Assembly: GCA_963738025.1 (NCBI GenBank)
Contig: CAVTWA010000020.1
Coordinates: 124,001 to 188,000 of the forward strand
DNA: 64,000 bases
Reading direction: 5' to 3'
DNA from: 20CM-2-55-15 sp963738025
GTDB taxonomy: Bacteria > Acidobacteriota > Terriglobia > 20CM-2-55-15
Shown: piece after piece, positions 1 to 8,105 of the stretch
How the letters are laid out: every line of letters starts with the position of its first letter
Numbering within the stretch: the first letter of the stretch is position 1
The notes under the pieces: generated by a model
Database searches by the model: none
What the model was told of the DNA's origin: nothing
The model's input: the letters and a program-made list of their open reading frames with translations, nothing else
Made by a program: the position numbers and the translations under genes

Positions 1-652
1 GGACCGGCAGATCATCGCGAAAATTGTCTGCCATGCTGGCGATCCGACCACGGCTGCGATCGGAAAAGCTTTGAACAATGATGGCTCCGATAGCGCCTGA
101 CTGCTCCAGCTTGCGGCCCTCGGTGGCGTTGGCGGGGAATTCAGGATCGTCGGACGGAATGCGATCCTCCATCTCAACTGCGATCTTGCCTTTTAGATCC
201 GCGGGCTTCGAGTGTTCATCGATCAATTCCAGCGGTCCGGTGACCATGCCGCTCACCGACCATAATTCCGGAATGAAATCGCTGCGAAGCTTCAAATCAA
301 GCTCGGCCTCGCCGAGGCCCCGCAATCGAATGTCGTTTTTCGATCCGAGCCGGGATGAATAAATGTCGAAATGCTGGAAATACGTTCCTGCATCACCGGC
401 AGGCTTCAGGTCATTTTTCTGAAAAGTGCCGGCGATGTACTCTGCAGCCAGATCGAGTTCAGGGGTGCCGTTACCACGGCCTTTGAACTTTTCGGATGCA
501 AGATAGGTCAGCTTTTCCTGTAATTGATCGGCGCGGATCGAATCGACGCCGGCCGGCGCGGTCCGGAGAGGGCCGGCAAGAACGATCCACGCCGCGAAGG
601 GACAAACTAAGGCCAGTGTGATTTTGAATCGCAGCTTACGAAGGTATTGCAC
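1..652 (-). CDS. M28-family aminopeptidase, secreted, N-terminal part (runs off window)
   Basis: The minus strand is open from a GTG at 652 to the window edge, about 217 codons with no stop. The first ~30 residues look like a signal peptide (RKLR then a hydrophobic stretch ending in PAGVDS). Next comes an M28 N-terminal signature, LTYLASEKFKGRGNGTPEL at about residue 47, with AAEYIAGTFQKNDLKPAG after it, and then a PA-like region. The zinc ligands would lie beyond the window, so catalysis cannot be judged. The start overlaps the end of the LOG gene by 17 bp, which suggests co-transcription. No ATG fits better. The likely role is hydrolysis of N-terminal residues from peptides outside the cytoplasm. 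Confidence 0.72.
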   Translation of the reverse strand, partial: MQYLRKLRFKITLALVCPFAAWIVLAGPLRTAPAGVDSIRADQLQEKLTYLASEKFKGRGNGTPELDLAAEYIAGTFQKNDLKPAGDAGTYFQHFDIYSSRLGSKNDIRLRGLGEAELDLKLRSDFIPELWSVSGMVTGPLELIDEHSKPADLKGKIAVEMEDRIPSDDPEFPANATEGRKLEQSGAIGAIIVQSFSDRSRGRIASMADNFRDDLPV

Positions 653-1328
653 TATGAGCACCGTTCCGCGTTCTGGAATCCTGAACCCAATGGAGAACTT
701 CCTCCGGCGTATCCACGGTCTTCAATATATCGAGATCCTCGACGGCAATCATCTTTTCGCGTAAAAGAGTGTCGCCTATCCAGTCCAATAAGCCTTTCCA
801 GTAATCCTTGCCGACGAGAATAACGGGAAACGGTTTGATTTTGCGTGTCTGGATCAATGTGATGGCTTCAAACAGCTCATCTAATGTCCCAAAGCCACCC
901 GGAAGAATCACGAACGCGATAGAGTACTTCACGAACATCACTTTTCGTACGAAGAAATAGCGAAAATTAAGCAGTTTGTTCGCAAAGATATTCGGCTTCT
1001 GCTCCAGGGGCAACTCGATGTTCAAACCTACGGACATCGCGCCACTTTCGGTTGCACCCTTGTTAGCAGCCTCCATCACTCCCGGACCGCCACCGGTTAT
1101 TACCGAATATCCGTTGTTACCCAGAACGCTTGCTATCGCTTGAGCCTGTTCGTAGGCGAGACTTCCCGGCTGAGATCGGGCAGAACCAAAAATCGCAACG
1201 GCAGGAGGTATCTTGCCGAGCATCTCGAAGCCTTCGACGAATTCTGCAATGATCCGGAAGATCCGCCATGTATCCTTACTAGTGAAGTCATCAATGACGT
1301 ATTGTTCTTCGATTCCATTTCGCTTCAT
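636..1328 (-). CDS. LOG-family protein (TIGR00730-like Rossmann fold)
   Basis: A 230-residue protein with both hallmark motifs of the LOG/lysine-decarboxylase-like family: GGGPGVMEAAN at about 79-89 and PGGFGTLDE at about 143-151. Characterised members cleave nucleoside 5'-monophosphates, including cytokinin ribotides, to free base and ribose 5-phosphate. The bacterial physiological substrate is usually unknown. Its length is typical and it has no signal peptide, so it should be cytosolic. Its end overlaps the start of the M28 peptidase. The protein lies on the opposite strand from the small zinc-ribbon gene just upstream. Confidence 0.88.
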   Translation of the reverse strand: MKRNGIEEQYVIDDFTSKDTWRIFRIIAEFVEGFEMLGKIPPAVAIFGSARSQPGSLAYEQAQAIASVLGNNGYSVITGGGPGVMEAANKGATESGAMSVGLNIELPLEQKPNIFANKLLNFRYFFVRKVMFVKYSIAFVILPGGFGTLDELFEAITLIQTRKIKPFPVILVGKDYWKGLLDWIGDTLLREKMIAVEDLDILKTVDTPEEVLHWVQDSRTRNGAHSAIPS

Positions 1329-1397
1329 GAAAAACGACTCTCCACTTTATAGAAAAGCTCTTTGACTTTAAAAATTCATTCTAGTATTTAGGACAAC

Positions 1398-1544
1398 ATG
1401 AGCACTGAGATCTCTTTCTGTCCACTGTGCGCCGGGAAATTGGACGCTGGTGATGATGAACAGTATGTGTGTGAAGATTGCGAGTCACAATTCTTCATTC
1501 AGGTAGTCGAGGAAGGAGACGAAGACGAAGAAGACGAAGAATAG
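1398..1544 (+). CDS. 48-residue acidic zinc-ribbon microprotein
   Basis: A short plus-strand reading frame, ATG at 1398 and TAG at 1542. It encodes two CxxC knuckles, FCPLC at 8-11 and YVCEDC at 25-28, followed by a strongly acidic tail of Asp and Glu. AGGAC lies five bases before the ATG. The spacing of the four cysteines fits a rubredoxin-like or zinc-ribbon fold. It sits alone between two minus-strand genes and ends 3 bp before the DnaC-like gene's stop. I do not recognise a named family. Possible roles are nucleic-acid or protein-complex binding, but this is inference only. Confidence 0.66.
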   Translation: MSTEISFCPLCAGKLDAGDDEQYVCEDCESQFFIQVVEEGDEDEEDEE

Positions 1545-1547
1545 TCG

Positions 1548-2342
1548 TCAGATATGATGCTCCACCTGTTTGACAACTTTTCGGAAATCATTTCCGTCCA
1601 TCCTTATTGTCTTGCACATCTCGTACAGGCGTGAACGCATTCGGACGCCAATCCGCTCGGTAAGGGTGTCTGTAATGCCAACCTTTCTTTCCTTCTTTTC
1701 CAGCTTTTCGTATTCCGAGTCCGTCAGTAGCGAACCAAGTTCCACCTTTCGGCCTTTTCGTTCCGGATCATCCTGATAATTGGTGGTCAAAATCGTGACT
1801 TTATTCTCGTTATAACGGTAATTCAGAACGTACGCGACCTCTTCCTGAACCCATTCCGACGGATTATGGGCTCCGAGTTCATCCAATACGAGCACCTTTG
1901 TTTCCAAAACGGGCTCAAGAAGCGACAGTTCGGACGTTCGGGAAACCGGGTTGTAGGAATTCTGGATTTCCTTCAGCAGTTCCGGAAATGTTCGAAAAAG
2001 ACATGGCACGGACTTGGATTTCATTATCCGCTTGATGATCGCCACTGCCAGGTGCGTTTTACCGACACCCTGCGGTCCCACAAAAAGCAGACCAAAAGGC
2101 TGCGGCATGGGATATTCCTCGACGAACTTCTCTGCGATCACTTTGGCGCGCTCTATGGAGCGATCCGGCGTGCGCAAGATGTCGAAGTTTTCAAACTCGC
2201 AATGCGCATAACGCTGGGGAATCTTCGCCCCGCTCAGGAGACGGTCAGACCGGGAACCCTTGACACATTCGCACCGCGCAACGCCTTCCACGCCTTCGCG
2301 CGAAACTCGCGCCCAGCCCGTATCTCCGCAAATTGGACACAT
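1548..2342 (-). CDS. DnaC/DnaI-like AAA+ ATPase
   Basis: A 264-residue protein. An N-terminal cysteine cluster (CPICGDTGW at 2-10, CEC at 24-26) precedes an AAA+ core with Walker A GPQGVGKT at 89-96 and Walker B LVLDE at 151-155. This arrangement is that of DnaC/DnaI helicase loaders and their relatives. The TTNY segment fits sensor 1. A basic C-terminal part with RIGVRMRSRLYEMC fits the arginine-rich end of these proteins. The expected role is ATP-dependent loading of the replicative helicase, but primosome involvement is inferred. No convincing ribosome binding site precedes the ATG. It is separated from the sigma-factor gene upstream by a strong hairpin. Confidence 0.8.
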   Translation of the reverse strand: MCPICGDTGWARVSREGVEGVARCECVKGSRSDRLLSGAKIPQRYAHCEFENFDILRTPDRSIERAKVIAEKFVEEYPMPQPFGLLFVGPQGVGKTHLAVAIIKRIMKSKSVPCLFRTFPELLKEIQNSYNPVSRTSELSLLEPVLETKVLVLDELGAHNPSEWVQEEVAYVLNYRYNENKVTILTTNYQDDPERKGRKVELGSLLTDSEYEKLEKKERKVGITDTLTERIGVRMRSRLYEMCKTIRMDGNDFRKVVKQVEHHI

Positions 2343-2377
2343 GGCAGAATTCTACACGGGATCGAAACCACAAGACG

Positions 2378-2412
2378 CACAAAAGGCACATGAGCTTCAT
2401 GTGCCTTTTGTG
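2378..2412 (-). terminator. 16-bp stem hairpin after the sigma-factor gene
   Basis: Perfect inverted repeat with a three-base loop: arms 2378-2393 and 2397-2412, core AAAAGGCACATGA and its complement. It starts 12 bp beyond the sigma-factor stop. The arm ends in a short T tract on the minus strand, so it could end the dnaK operon transcript. The same CACAAAAGGCAC wording recurs near 28,585-28,640, so it also belongs to a dispersed palindrome family. Confidence 0.6.
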
Positions 2413-2423
2413 GTTTGTTATTC

Positions 2424-3281
2424 TTAGTTCAGGTAGCCGAGGAGTTGCTTGGCCCGCTGCGAACGGCGGAGTTTACCGAGCGCGCGCTCCTCGATTTGCC
2501 GGATACGTTCACGCGAGAGATTCATCACCGATCCGATTTCGGCGAGCGTCTGCGGCTCGCGATCTCCCAGGCCGAACCGGCGTTCGATGATGACTCGCTC
2601 CTTTTCATCCAGTTGCGACAGCAGAGTCTGGAGCTGTTCTTCGAAGGATTGCGCGATAAGCATCTCGTCAACGGGTGCTACGCTTTGGTCCTCGATCAGA
2701 TCTTCCAGGCGTGTTTCGCTCTCTTCACCGACAAGCGCGCTCAGGGATACCTCCGTGGGCGGGCCCTCCATCATTCCCCGAACGTCGTCTTCGGTCATTC
2801 CGAGGCCCTTCGAAATTTCATCAACGGACGGACGATGGCCGAGTTCCTGAGTCAGATCAGCGACTTTCGTATCGAATCGGTACAGCTCATGCTTCAGCTT
2901 CGGAGGGATACTGAAGACCTGTCCGTGGTGAGCGATCGCCGCGAGAATTGCCTGACGGATCCACCAGCTTGCATAGGTGATAAATCGTACGCCGCGGGTG
3001 GGATCGAATCGAGAGACGGCTTCGATCAATCCTAAGTTACCTTCATTGATCAGCTCGTGCAGAGGATAGCCCGACCGGGAATACTTCTTCGCCATGGCAA
3101 CTACAAAACGGAGATTCGCCTCGATCAGTTTTCGAAATGCCTCTTCGTCTCCCCTCTGGACGCGCGCACCAAGCTCCTTCTCTTCGTCAGGGCTGAGTTG
3201 AACGAATTTCGAAATTTCTCTTAAATAAAGCCGAAGGGCATCCGGCCCTTCGACAACGCGCTCGTATGTCAAGGTGCTCAT
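2424..3281 (-). CDS. RNA polymerase sigma factor, sigma-70 (RpoD-like, no region 1.1)
   Basis: A 285-residue sigma-70 family protein. It begins directly with region 1.2 (ALRLYLREISKFVQLSPDEE), then region 2 (NLRFVVAMAKKYS, GNLGLIEAVSRFD) with the -10 recognition helix FITYASWWIRQAI at about 99-111. Region 3 follows, then a region 4 helix-turn-helix with LSRERIRQIEERAL near the end. It lacks region 1.1, so it is a compact group 1 or group 2 factor. ATGA overlap with the hspR stop shows translational coupling, and AAGG lies just before the ATG. Its place in the dnaK operon suggests a stress-linked factor, which is inference. Confidence 0.9.
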   Translation of the reverse strand: MSTLTYERVVEGPDALRLYLREISKFVQLSPDEEKELGARVQRGDEEAFRKLIEANLRFVVAMAKKYSRSGYPLHELINEGNLGLIEAVSRFDPTRGVRFITYASWWIRQAILAAIAHHGQVFSIPPKLKHELYRFDTKVADLTQELGHRPSVDEISKGLGMTEDDVRGMMEGPPTEVSLSALVGEESETRLEDLIEDQSVAPVDEMLIAQSFEEQLQTLLSQLDEKERVIIERRFGLGDREPQTLAEIGSVMNLSRERIRQIEERALGKLRRSQRAKQLLGYLN

Positions 3282-3691
3282 AATTCCTTCCGATCTGGCT
3301 TGTGCTGTTTAGCAAGCGTGACGTGCGGCGGAGTTACTTTTACGAGCGCGTGCTGAATTTTCTGGTTCAGCTCAGGAGAGCGGTTCGTAAATTCATTCTC
3401 GATGTATTCGATAAACTGCTGCATCTCGCGTTGCATATCTTCCAGTCGCTGCCGCATGTTCAGAATGACTTCGACACCCGCAAGATTCACGCCGAGATCG
3501 CGCGTCAGATTCAAAATCAGTTCCAGGCGCTCAAGGTCTTCCTGTGTATATAGACGCGTGTTGCCCTCAGATCGTGAGGGCTTGAGCAGTCCTTCGCGTT
3601 CGTAAAGCCGCAGCGTCTGCGGATGGATTTCGTAAGTTTCGGCTACTACGCTGATCATGTAAGCGGCCTTACCTTTTTTCTTGCGCTCCAT
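3278..3691 (-). CDS. hspR: HspR-like MerR-family heat-shock repressor
   Basis: A 137-residue MerR-type regulator. The winged-helix core at about 12-75 carries SVVAETYEIHPQTLRLYER and GNTRLYTQEDLERLE, followed by GVNLAGVEVILNMR. The tail then continues as a coiled coil (RLEDMQREMQQFIEYIE). These features match HspR, which represses dnaK operons and uses DnaK as co-repressor in actinobacteria. It follows dnaJ after 8 bp and overlaps the sigma gene by four bases. A candidate operator lies upstream of dnaK at 6930-6948. Autoregulation of the operon is therefore likely, but is inferred by analogy. Confidence 0.88.
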   Translation of the reverse strand: MERKKKGKAAYMISVVAETYEIHPQTLRLYEREGLLKPSRSEGNTRLYTQEDLERLELILNLTRDLGVNLAGVEVILNMRQRLEDMQREMQQFIEYIENEFTNRSPELNQKIQHALVKVTPPHVTLAKQHKPDRKEL

Positions 3692-3699
3692 AAATCAAC

Positions 3700-4803
3700 C
3701 TACCAAAGATGCCGGCGCGGATTTTCAGGATTTAATTTTGAAAGCTCCCGTAGAATTTCCTTGGACCGTTCATCGCCAATTCTGGGAACAAGGACTTTTA
3801 CCTCCACGTACTGATCGCCCCTCATACCGGGATTCAGGAGCGAAGGGGCACCCTTTCCGCGCATTCGGAACGTCTGGCCGGTTTGCGTGCCTGGCGGGAT
3901 ACGCACAAAAGCACGTCCATCGACCGTGGGCACTTCGATTTTGGTTCCCAGTGCAGCTTCGGTGATCGTCAACGGTATCGCGCAATGAATGTTGTCGCCG
4001 ATTCGCTTGAAGAATGGGTGCGCCGCCGCATTCACGACAACGTACAGATCACCTGTCGGCCCGCCAAAACGGCCGGCATCGCCCTTTCCTGGAACACGAA
4101 TACGCGAACCGGTATTCACACCCGCTGGTAACTCGACGTTGAGGCTCTCCGTGCCGGGAACACAACCCTCCCCGCCGCACTCGATGCAGGGAGTGATTGA
4201 TCTGCCCGAACCCCCACAGTCCACGCAAGTGACTGCAAACTGAAGGTGGCCCTTGGACCGCGTGGTCTTGCCGATGCCGTTACATCCTGCACAAGGCCAA
4301 TCACGTGAGCCGGGCGCCTGGCCTGTCCCTCCGCAGGCTCCGCATGTATCCTTGCGCAACACACTGACAGTTGCGTTACGGCCGCGAAGCGATTCTTCGA
4401 AGCTGATCAGGACCTGGTATTCGAGATCCTGGCCGGGTTCCGGCTGTCTACGGCTCGCCCGGCCGCCAAACACCTGACTGAAAATTTCCCTGAACTCGGA
4501 TGGGCTCGAGTTGCCGAAGTCGAATCCCTGAAAGCTGAAGCCCCAATCGGCATTTGCTCCACGTGGTTCAAGGACACCATCGGTGTAGAAACCGTTGATA
4601 TCGTAGAACTGGCGCTTCATGGGGTCGCTCAGGACGTCGTAGGCTTCCGTAATCCGTTTGAAACGCTCTTCGGCCTGGTGGTCCCCGGGATTGATATCGG
4701 GATGAAACCGCCGGGCAAGCTTGCGGAAGGCTCGTTTGATTTCATTGACCGACGCAGCTCTGCCGACCTCAAGAATAATGTAGAGATCGTCTTTACTGGT
4801 CAT
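3700..4803 (-). CDS. dnaJ: Co-chaperone DnaJ
   Basis: A 367-residue type I J-protein. The J domain (residues 1-70) has the HPD triad in RRFHPDINPG. A glycine/phenylalanine-poor linker precedes the zinc-binding region with all four CxxCxGxG repeats: CGACGGTG, CAGCNGIG, CVDCGGSG and CIECGGEG. The C-terminal substrate-binding domains follow. It stimulates DnaK ATPase and delivers unfolded clients in the cytosol. GAGGAACC precedes the ATG. It lies 113 bp downstream of dnaK, with a large imperfect hairpin between. No grpE is visible in the window. Confidence 0.95.
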   Translation of the reverse strand: MTSKDDLYIILEVGRAASVNEIKRAFRKLARRFHPDINPGDHQAEERFKRITEAYDVLSDPMKRQFYDINGFYTDGVLEPRGANADWGFSFQGFDFGNSSPSEFREIFSQVFGGRASRRQPEPGQDLEYQVLISFEESLRGRNATVSVLRKDTCGACGGTGQAPGSRDWPCAGCNGIGKTTRSKGHLQFAVTCVDCGGSGRSITPCIECGGEGCVPGTESLNVELPAGVNTGSRIRVPGKGDAGRFGGPTGDLYVVVNAAAHPFFKRIGDNIHCAIPLTITEAALGTKIEVPTVDGRAFVRIPPGTQTGQTFRMRGKGAPSLLNPGMRGDQYVEVKVLVPRIGDERSKEILRELSKLNPENPRRHLW

Positions 4804-4818
4804 GGTTCCTCATATGCA

Positions 4819-4912
4819 AATCGGGGGCGGTCATCAATTGCGCTACGCGCTTGCGCTTCTTTTAATTCAAGCTGCGCGCTGTCGCGCTTGCGCTTCGCCG
4901 ACCGCCCCGATT
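4819..4912 (-). repeat. Imperfect hairpin between dnaK and dnaJ
   Basis: Outer arms at 4819-4832 and 4900-4912 are complementary apart from one extra G, and enclose repeated GCGCTTGCGCTT words. The structure fills almost the whole dnaK-dnaJ gap. It has no U tract. It could limit readthrough or stabilise the dnaK 3' end and so set the DnaK:DnaJ ratio. That role is inferred. Confidence 0.5.
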
Positions 4913-4916
4913 CGGC

Positions 4917-6839
4917 TTACTGTTTCTTCTTTTCGTCCGCGTCCACATATTCGGCGTCGATGACATCATCGGGCTTTTCTCCCGGCTTTGCCTCCGAACC
5001 GCCGCCCTGACCGTCCGTGCCGCCCCCACCGCCGGCCTGCGGACCCGACTTATACATTGCTTCGGCAACTTTGTGCGACGCTTGCGTGAGCGCATCGGCC
5101 GCGCGGTTGATCGCGTCAACATCGCTGCCTTCCAAAGCCTTCTTCGTGTCGGCGATTGCAGCCTCCACGGATTTGGCATCGGAGTCGGACAGCTTGCTGC
5201 GGTGCTCGTTGAGCATCTTCTCCGTCTGGTAGACCAGAGAATCCGCCCGGTTACGAGCTTCGATTTCCTCGCGCTTTCGCTTGTCTTCGTCCGCGTGCGA
5301 TTCCGCCTCTCGAACCATCTTATTAATGTCGTCCTTGTTCAGGCCACTGGACGAGGTGATGGTAATTTTCTGCTCTTTCCCGGTGCCCAGATCCTTGGCG
5401 GACACATTCACGATGCCATTGGCGTCGATGTCGAACGTCACCTCGATCTGCGGAACCCCGCGGGGAGCCGGCGGGATGCCGACCAGATGAAACTTTCCGA
5501 GAGTGCGATTGTCTCGCGCCATGGGACGCTCGCCTTGCAGAACATGGATTTCAACGGACGTCTGATTATCGGCAGCCGTCGAAAATGTCTCGCTCTTGCG
5601 CGTTGGAATCGTCGTGTTGCGCTCGATCAGTTTGGTGAACACGCCGCCCAAGGTTTCGATACCGAGCGACAATGGTGTCACGTCGAGCAGCAGAACGTCC
5701 TTCACTTCGCCGCCGAGGACACCGGCCTGGACAGCAGCGCCAACCGCAACCACTTCATCCGGGTTCACGCCCTTATGAGGTTCCCTGCCAAACAGTTCAC
5801 GCACAATCTGCTGAACTTTGGGAATACGCGTCGAACCGCCGACGAGTACGACTTCATCGATATCGCTCGGTTTGACGCCTGCGTCCGACAATGCCTGTTT
5901 GCAAGGCCCCATCGAGCGTTGCAGAATGTCATCAACGAGCGACTCAAACTTGGCACGCGTCAGTTTCAGATTCAGGTGTTTCGGGCCGGTCGCATCGGCG
6001 GTGACAAACGGAAGCGTTATCTCCGTCTCCTGTACCGACGAGAGCTCCATCTTTGCTTTTTCAGCAGCTTCCTTCAGCCGCTGCAGGGCCATCTTGTCTT
6101 TAGAAAGGTCGATGCCCTGATCCTTCCTGAACTCGTCGATGATCCAGTCGATGATCCGCTGGTCGAGGTTATCGCCCCCGAGGTGGGTATCGCCGTTGGT
6201 TGCTTTGACTTCAACCACTCCCTCTCCGACTTCCAGAATGGAAATATCGAAGGTGCCGCCACCGAAGTCGTAAACGGCAATGGTTTCGTCCTTTTTTTTA
6301 TCCAGGCCGTACGCCAGCGCTGCCGCCGTCGGCTCATTGATGATACGAAGGACTTCCAGACCAGCGATCCGCCCGGCATCCTTTGTCGCCTGGCGCTGAG
6401 CGTCATTAAAATAGGCGGGGACGGTGATAACCGCCTTGTCCACCTTCTGTCCGAGATAGTCTTCTGCGGCGGATTTCAGCTTCTGAAGGATCATCGCGGA
6501 GATCTCCGGCGGCGAATACTCCTTCCCCATGCTTTCAACGCGCGCGTCGCCGTTGGTCGAGCGAGTGACCTTGTAGGGCACCATCTTCATTTCTTCATTA
6601 ACTTCGTCGTACCGGCGCCCCATAAATCGCTTGATCGAATAAATCGTATTCTCGGCATTGGTTACGGCCTGCCGCTTGGCAACCTGGCCCACCGGGCGCT
6701 CACCGCCTTTTGTGAAGGCGACCACCGACGGGGTCGTCCGGCCTCCTTCCTGATTCGCAATTACGACCGGCTCTCCACCCTCCATCACCGCCACGACGGA
6801 GTTCGTGGTCCCCAGGTCGATTCCAATAATCTTGCTCAT
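4917..6839 (-). CDS. dnaK: Molecular chaperone DnaK (Hsp70)
   Basis: A 640-residue Hsp70 of normal length. The N-terminal nucleotide-binding domain begins IIGIDLGTTNSVVAVMEGG and contains VYDFGGGTFDISIL and VLVGGSTRIPKVQ. The substrate-binding domain starts after LLLDVTPLSLGIETLGG. The lid ends in an acidic EEVD-like bacterial tail, DVIDAEYVDADEKKKQ. AGGAGG lies eight bases upstream of the ATG. A near-consensus promoter lies at 6895-6923 with an adjacent inverted repeat, in keeping with HspR control. It is the first gene of dnaK-dnaJ-hspR-sigma. Confidence 0.97.
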   Translation of the reverse strand: MSKIIGIDLGTTNSVVAVMEGGEPVVIANQEGGRTTPSVVAFTKGGERPVGQVAKRQAVTNAENTIYSIKRFMGRRYDEVNEEMKMVPYKVTRSTNGDARVESMGKEYSPPEISAMILQKLKSAAEDYLGQKVDKAVITVPAYFNDAQRQATKDAGRIAGLEVLRIINEPTAAALAYGLDKKKDETIAVYDFGGGTFDISILEVGEGVVEVKATNGDTHLGGDNLDQRIIDWIIDEFRKDQGIDLSKDKMALQRLKEAAEKAKMELSSVQETEITLPFVTADATGPKHLNLKLTRAKFESLVDDILQRSMGPCKQALSDAGVKPSDIDEVVLVGGSTRIPKVQQIVRELFGREPHKGVNPDEVVAVGAAVQAGVLGGEVKDVLLLDVTPLSLGIETLGGVFTKLIERNTTIPTRKSETFSTAADNQTSVEIHVLQGERPMARDNRTLGKFHLVGIPPAPRGVPQIEVTFDIDANGIVNVSAKDLGTGKEQKITITSSSGLNKDDINKMVREAESHADEDKRKREEIEARNRADSLVYQTEKMLNEHRSKLSDSDAKSVEAAIADTKKALEGSDVDAINRAADALTQASHKVAEAMYKSGPQAGGGGGTDGQGGGSEAKPGEKPDDVIDAEYVDADEKKKQ

Positions 6840-6894
6840 TGTGCAGCCCTCCTACGGCCTACCACTGGCTGGAAATTTACGTATAACAGCCACC

Positions 6895-6923
6895 AATATA
6901 AGATCTGAGTCGATTATTGTCAA
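6895..6923 (-). promoter_or_regulatory. Sigma-70-type promoter of dnaK
   Basis: On the minus strand, TTGACA (6918-6923) and TATATT (6895-6900) are separated by exactly 17 bp. Transcription would start near 6888, about 48 bases before the dnaK ATG. The -35 is a perfect consensus hexamer, so tight repression rather than weak promoter strength probably limits expression. Confidence 0.75.
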
Positions 6924-6929
6924 TATGAC

Positions 6930-6948
6930 CTTATAGCAGGCTTATAAG
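6930..6948. promoter_or_regulatory. Candidate HspR operator (HAIR-like inverted repeat)
   Basis: CTTATA, seven bases, TATAAG: a perfect 6-bp dyad 7 bp upstream of the dnaK -35 box. The known HAIR element is CTTGAGT-N7-ACTCAAG. This site keeps the CTT...AAG ends and the N7 spacing but differs inside. Placement and the hspR gene in the operon support it. The sequence match alone is modest. Confidence 0.5.
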
Positions 6949-6986
6949 ATTTGGACGCACAGTCGCACGAAGCGGTGTCGGAATTA

Positions 6987-7070
6987 ATAAGCCGCGGATT
7001 AAACGGATGGGCGCATGAATAGGATCCATGGATGCGCCCATCCGTAAAATCCGCTCAGTCCGTGGCTTAT
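6987..7070. repeat. Long intergenic palindrome (CCGCGGATT class)
   Basis: Arms 6987-7016 and 7032-7070 pair over ATAAGCC, CGGATT, ACGGATGGGCGCAT and their complements with small mismatches. It is the same word family as the palindromes at 43641-43696 and 63137-63188 (AGCCACG(G/A)ATT...). It sits upstream of dnaK and downstream of the transglycosylase gene, and has no coding potential. Confidence 0.75.
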
Positions 7071-7128
7071 CGAAACCGGCTCGGGCTAATAACTTCGAAG
7101 GGTTCTAAAAAGGGGTTCGACTGGCTTG

Positions 7129-7842
7129 TTATTTGAGAAGTTCTGCGGAAACAGAGGGCTTTTCGGAGCCGTAAACGTGCTGCACCTTGGCGACGTAGTC
7201 TTCAGCAACCTGAGAGGCGTCGGGATTGTCGGGGCTCCAACCGTTATATCGCTTCACGCCTTCCCATAACCCGAACCGGTGTACGTAGTCTTTAAGGATC
7301 CGGACGCCGAAATCCACGTTGTCTTCAATCTTAAAAAGGTTGATCCCCTCCCGGTCGGCCTGCCGGCCCCAGGTAGGCAGGTGGATTTGCATGATTCCGA
7401 TCGACTCGAGATTGGAAATAGCAAACGGATTGGCCCGGCTCTCGACGATCATGATGCTGGCAATCAACCGGGCGTCGATATCGTATTTTCGCGCGGTCTC
7501 GGCGATGGCGCGTGCGACGCGTCCGCGATGGCTCTCATCAACGTCGTACTTCTTTAAAAAGTACTCGAGAGACGTCACTGCTGGATTTTCGGGGCTCGAT
7601 GGAAGCGTCGCCGGCATCTGCAATCCGGCTTCTTCGACGGCCTGCACGGAACCAGATCTGGAGAACACGTACGCGCTCGGGGTTGGGAATCCAAGCACCA
7701 TGACGGACAGCAGTATTGTTAATATCAATAACTTAGAAGACTTCGACAGCCACTCTTTACAGGTCAGATAATGCAGGATGTAACGACCATTCCAGCCCAC
7801 CCTCATACCGCGACATCGACTACAGAATGCAATAGGTTGCAC
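7129..7842 (-). CDS. Lytic transglycosylase (SLT domain) with N-terminal anchor
   Basis: A 237-residue protein starting at GTG with AGGAGG four bases upstream. Residues 1-30 hold CSRC and a later TCKEW, a possible cytoplasmic metal-binding knuckle. A membrane segment follows (LLILTILLSVMVLGF, about 38-52). The SLT domain, about 110-225, has the catalytic glutamate in IVESRANPFA and the GIMQI motif. It cleaves the glycan strands of peptidoglycan with 1,6-anhydro product formation. The downstream end is close to the palindrome at 6987-7070. The cysteine-bearing cytoplasmic N-terminus is unusual for this enzyme class. Confidence 0.85.
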   Translation of the reverse strand: MQPIAFCSRCRGMRVGWNGRYILHYLTCKEWLSKSSKLLILTILLSVMVLGFPTPSAYVFSRSGSVQAVEEAGLQMPATLPSSPENPAVTSLEYFLKKYDVDESHRGRVARAIAETARKYDIDARLIASIMIVESRANPFAISNLESIGIMQIHLPTWGRQADREGINLFKIEDNVDFGVRILKDYVHRFGLWEGVKRYNGWSPDNPDASQVAEDYVAKVQHVYGSEKPSVSAELLK

Positions 7843-8018
7843 TTTTCCTCCTTCCGGGGGAGTAACGAGCCTTTGCTATTTAAGATGACGTTCAGACGGG
7901 AAACAGAAATTCCAGAACCCGGGGCTCTTTTATGTCCGGCCCCTGCGAAAATGATCGCCGTCCTACGCATTCTTTGCAAGGAAAGACTGCCACCCCCGCT
8001 TGGCGGCCGAAAATGTTG

Positions 8019-8047
8019 TTGAGAGCAGCATGTCCTTCAAGTAAAAT
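8019..8047 (+). promoter_or_regulatory. Candidate promoter of the DUF309 gene
   Basis: TTGAGA (8019-8024) and TAAAAT (8042-8047) are separated by 17 bp, each one mismatch from consensus. Transcription would start near 8054, about 50 bases before the GTG start at 8106. The rest of 7843-8105 shows no other gene. Confidence 0.5.
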
Positions 8048-8105
8048 GGCTAGTTTACCTACCAGTGCTTTTAATGTTGTTTCAATAAGTTAGAGGGTCC
8101 GCGCC

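Noticed and set aside
5073..6908. 611-codon frame opposite dnaK
   Set aside because: It is antisense to a near-perfect dnaK and is explained by codon bias in the dnaK frame.
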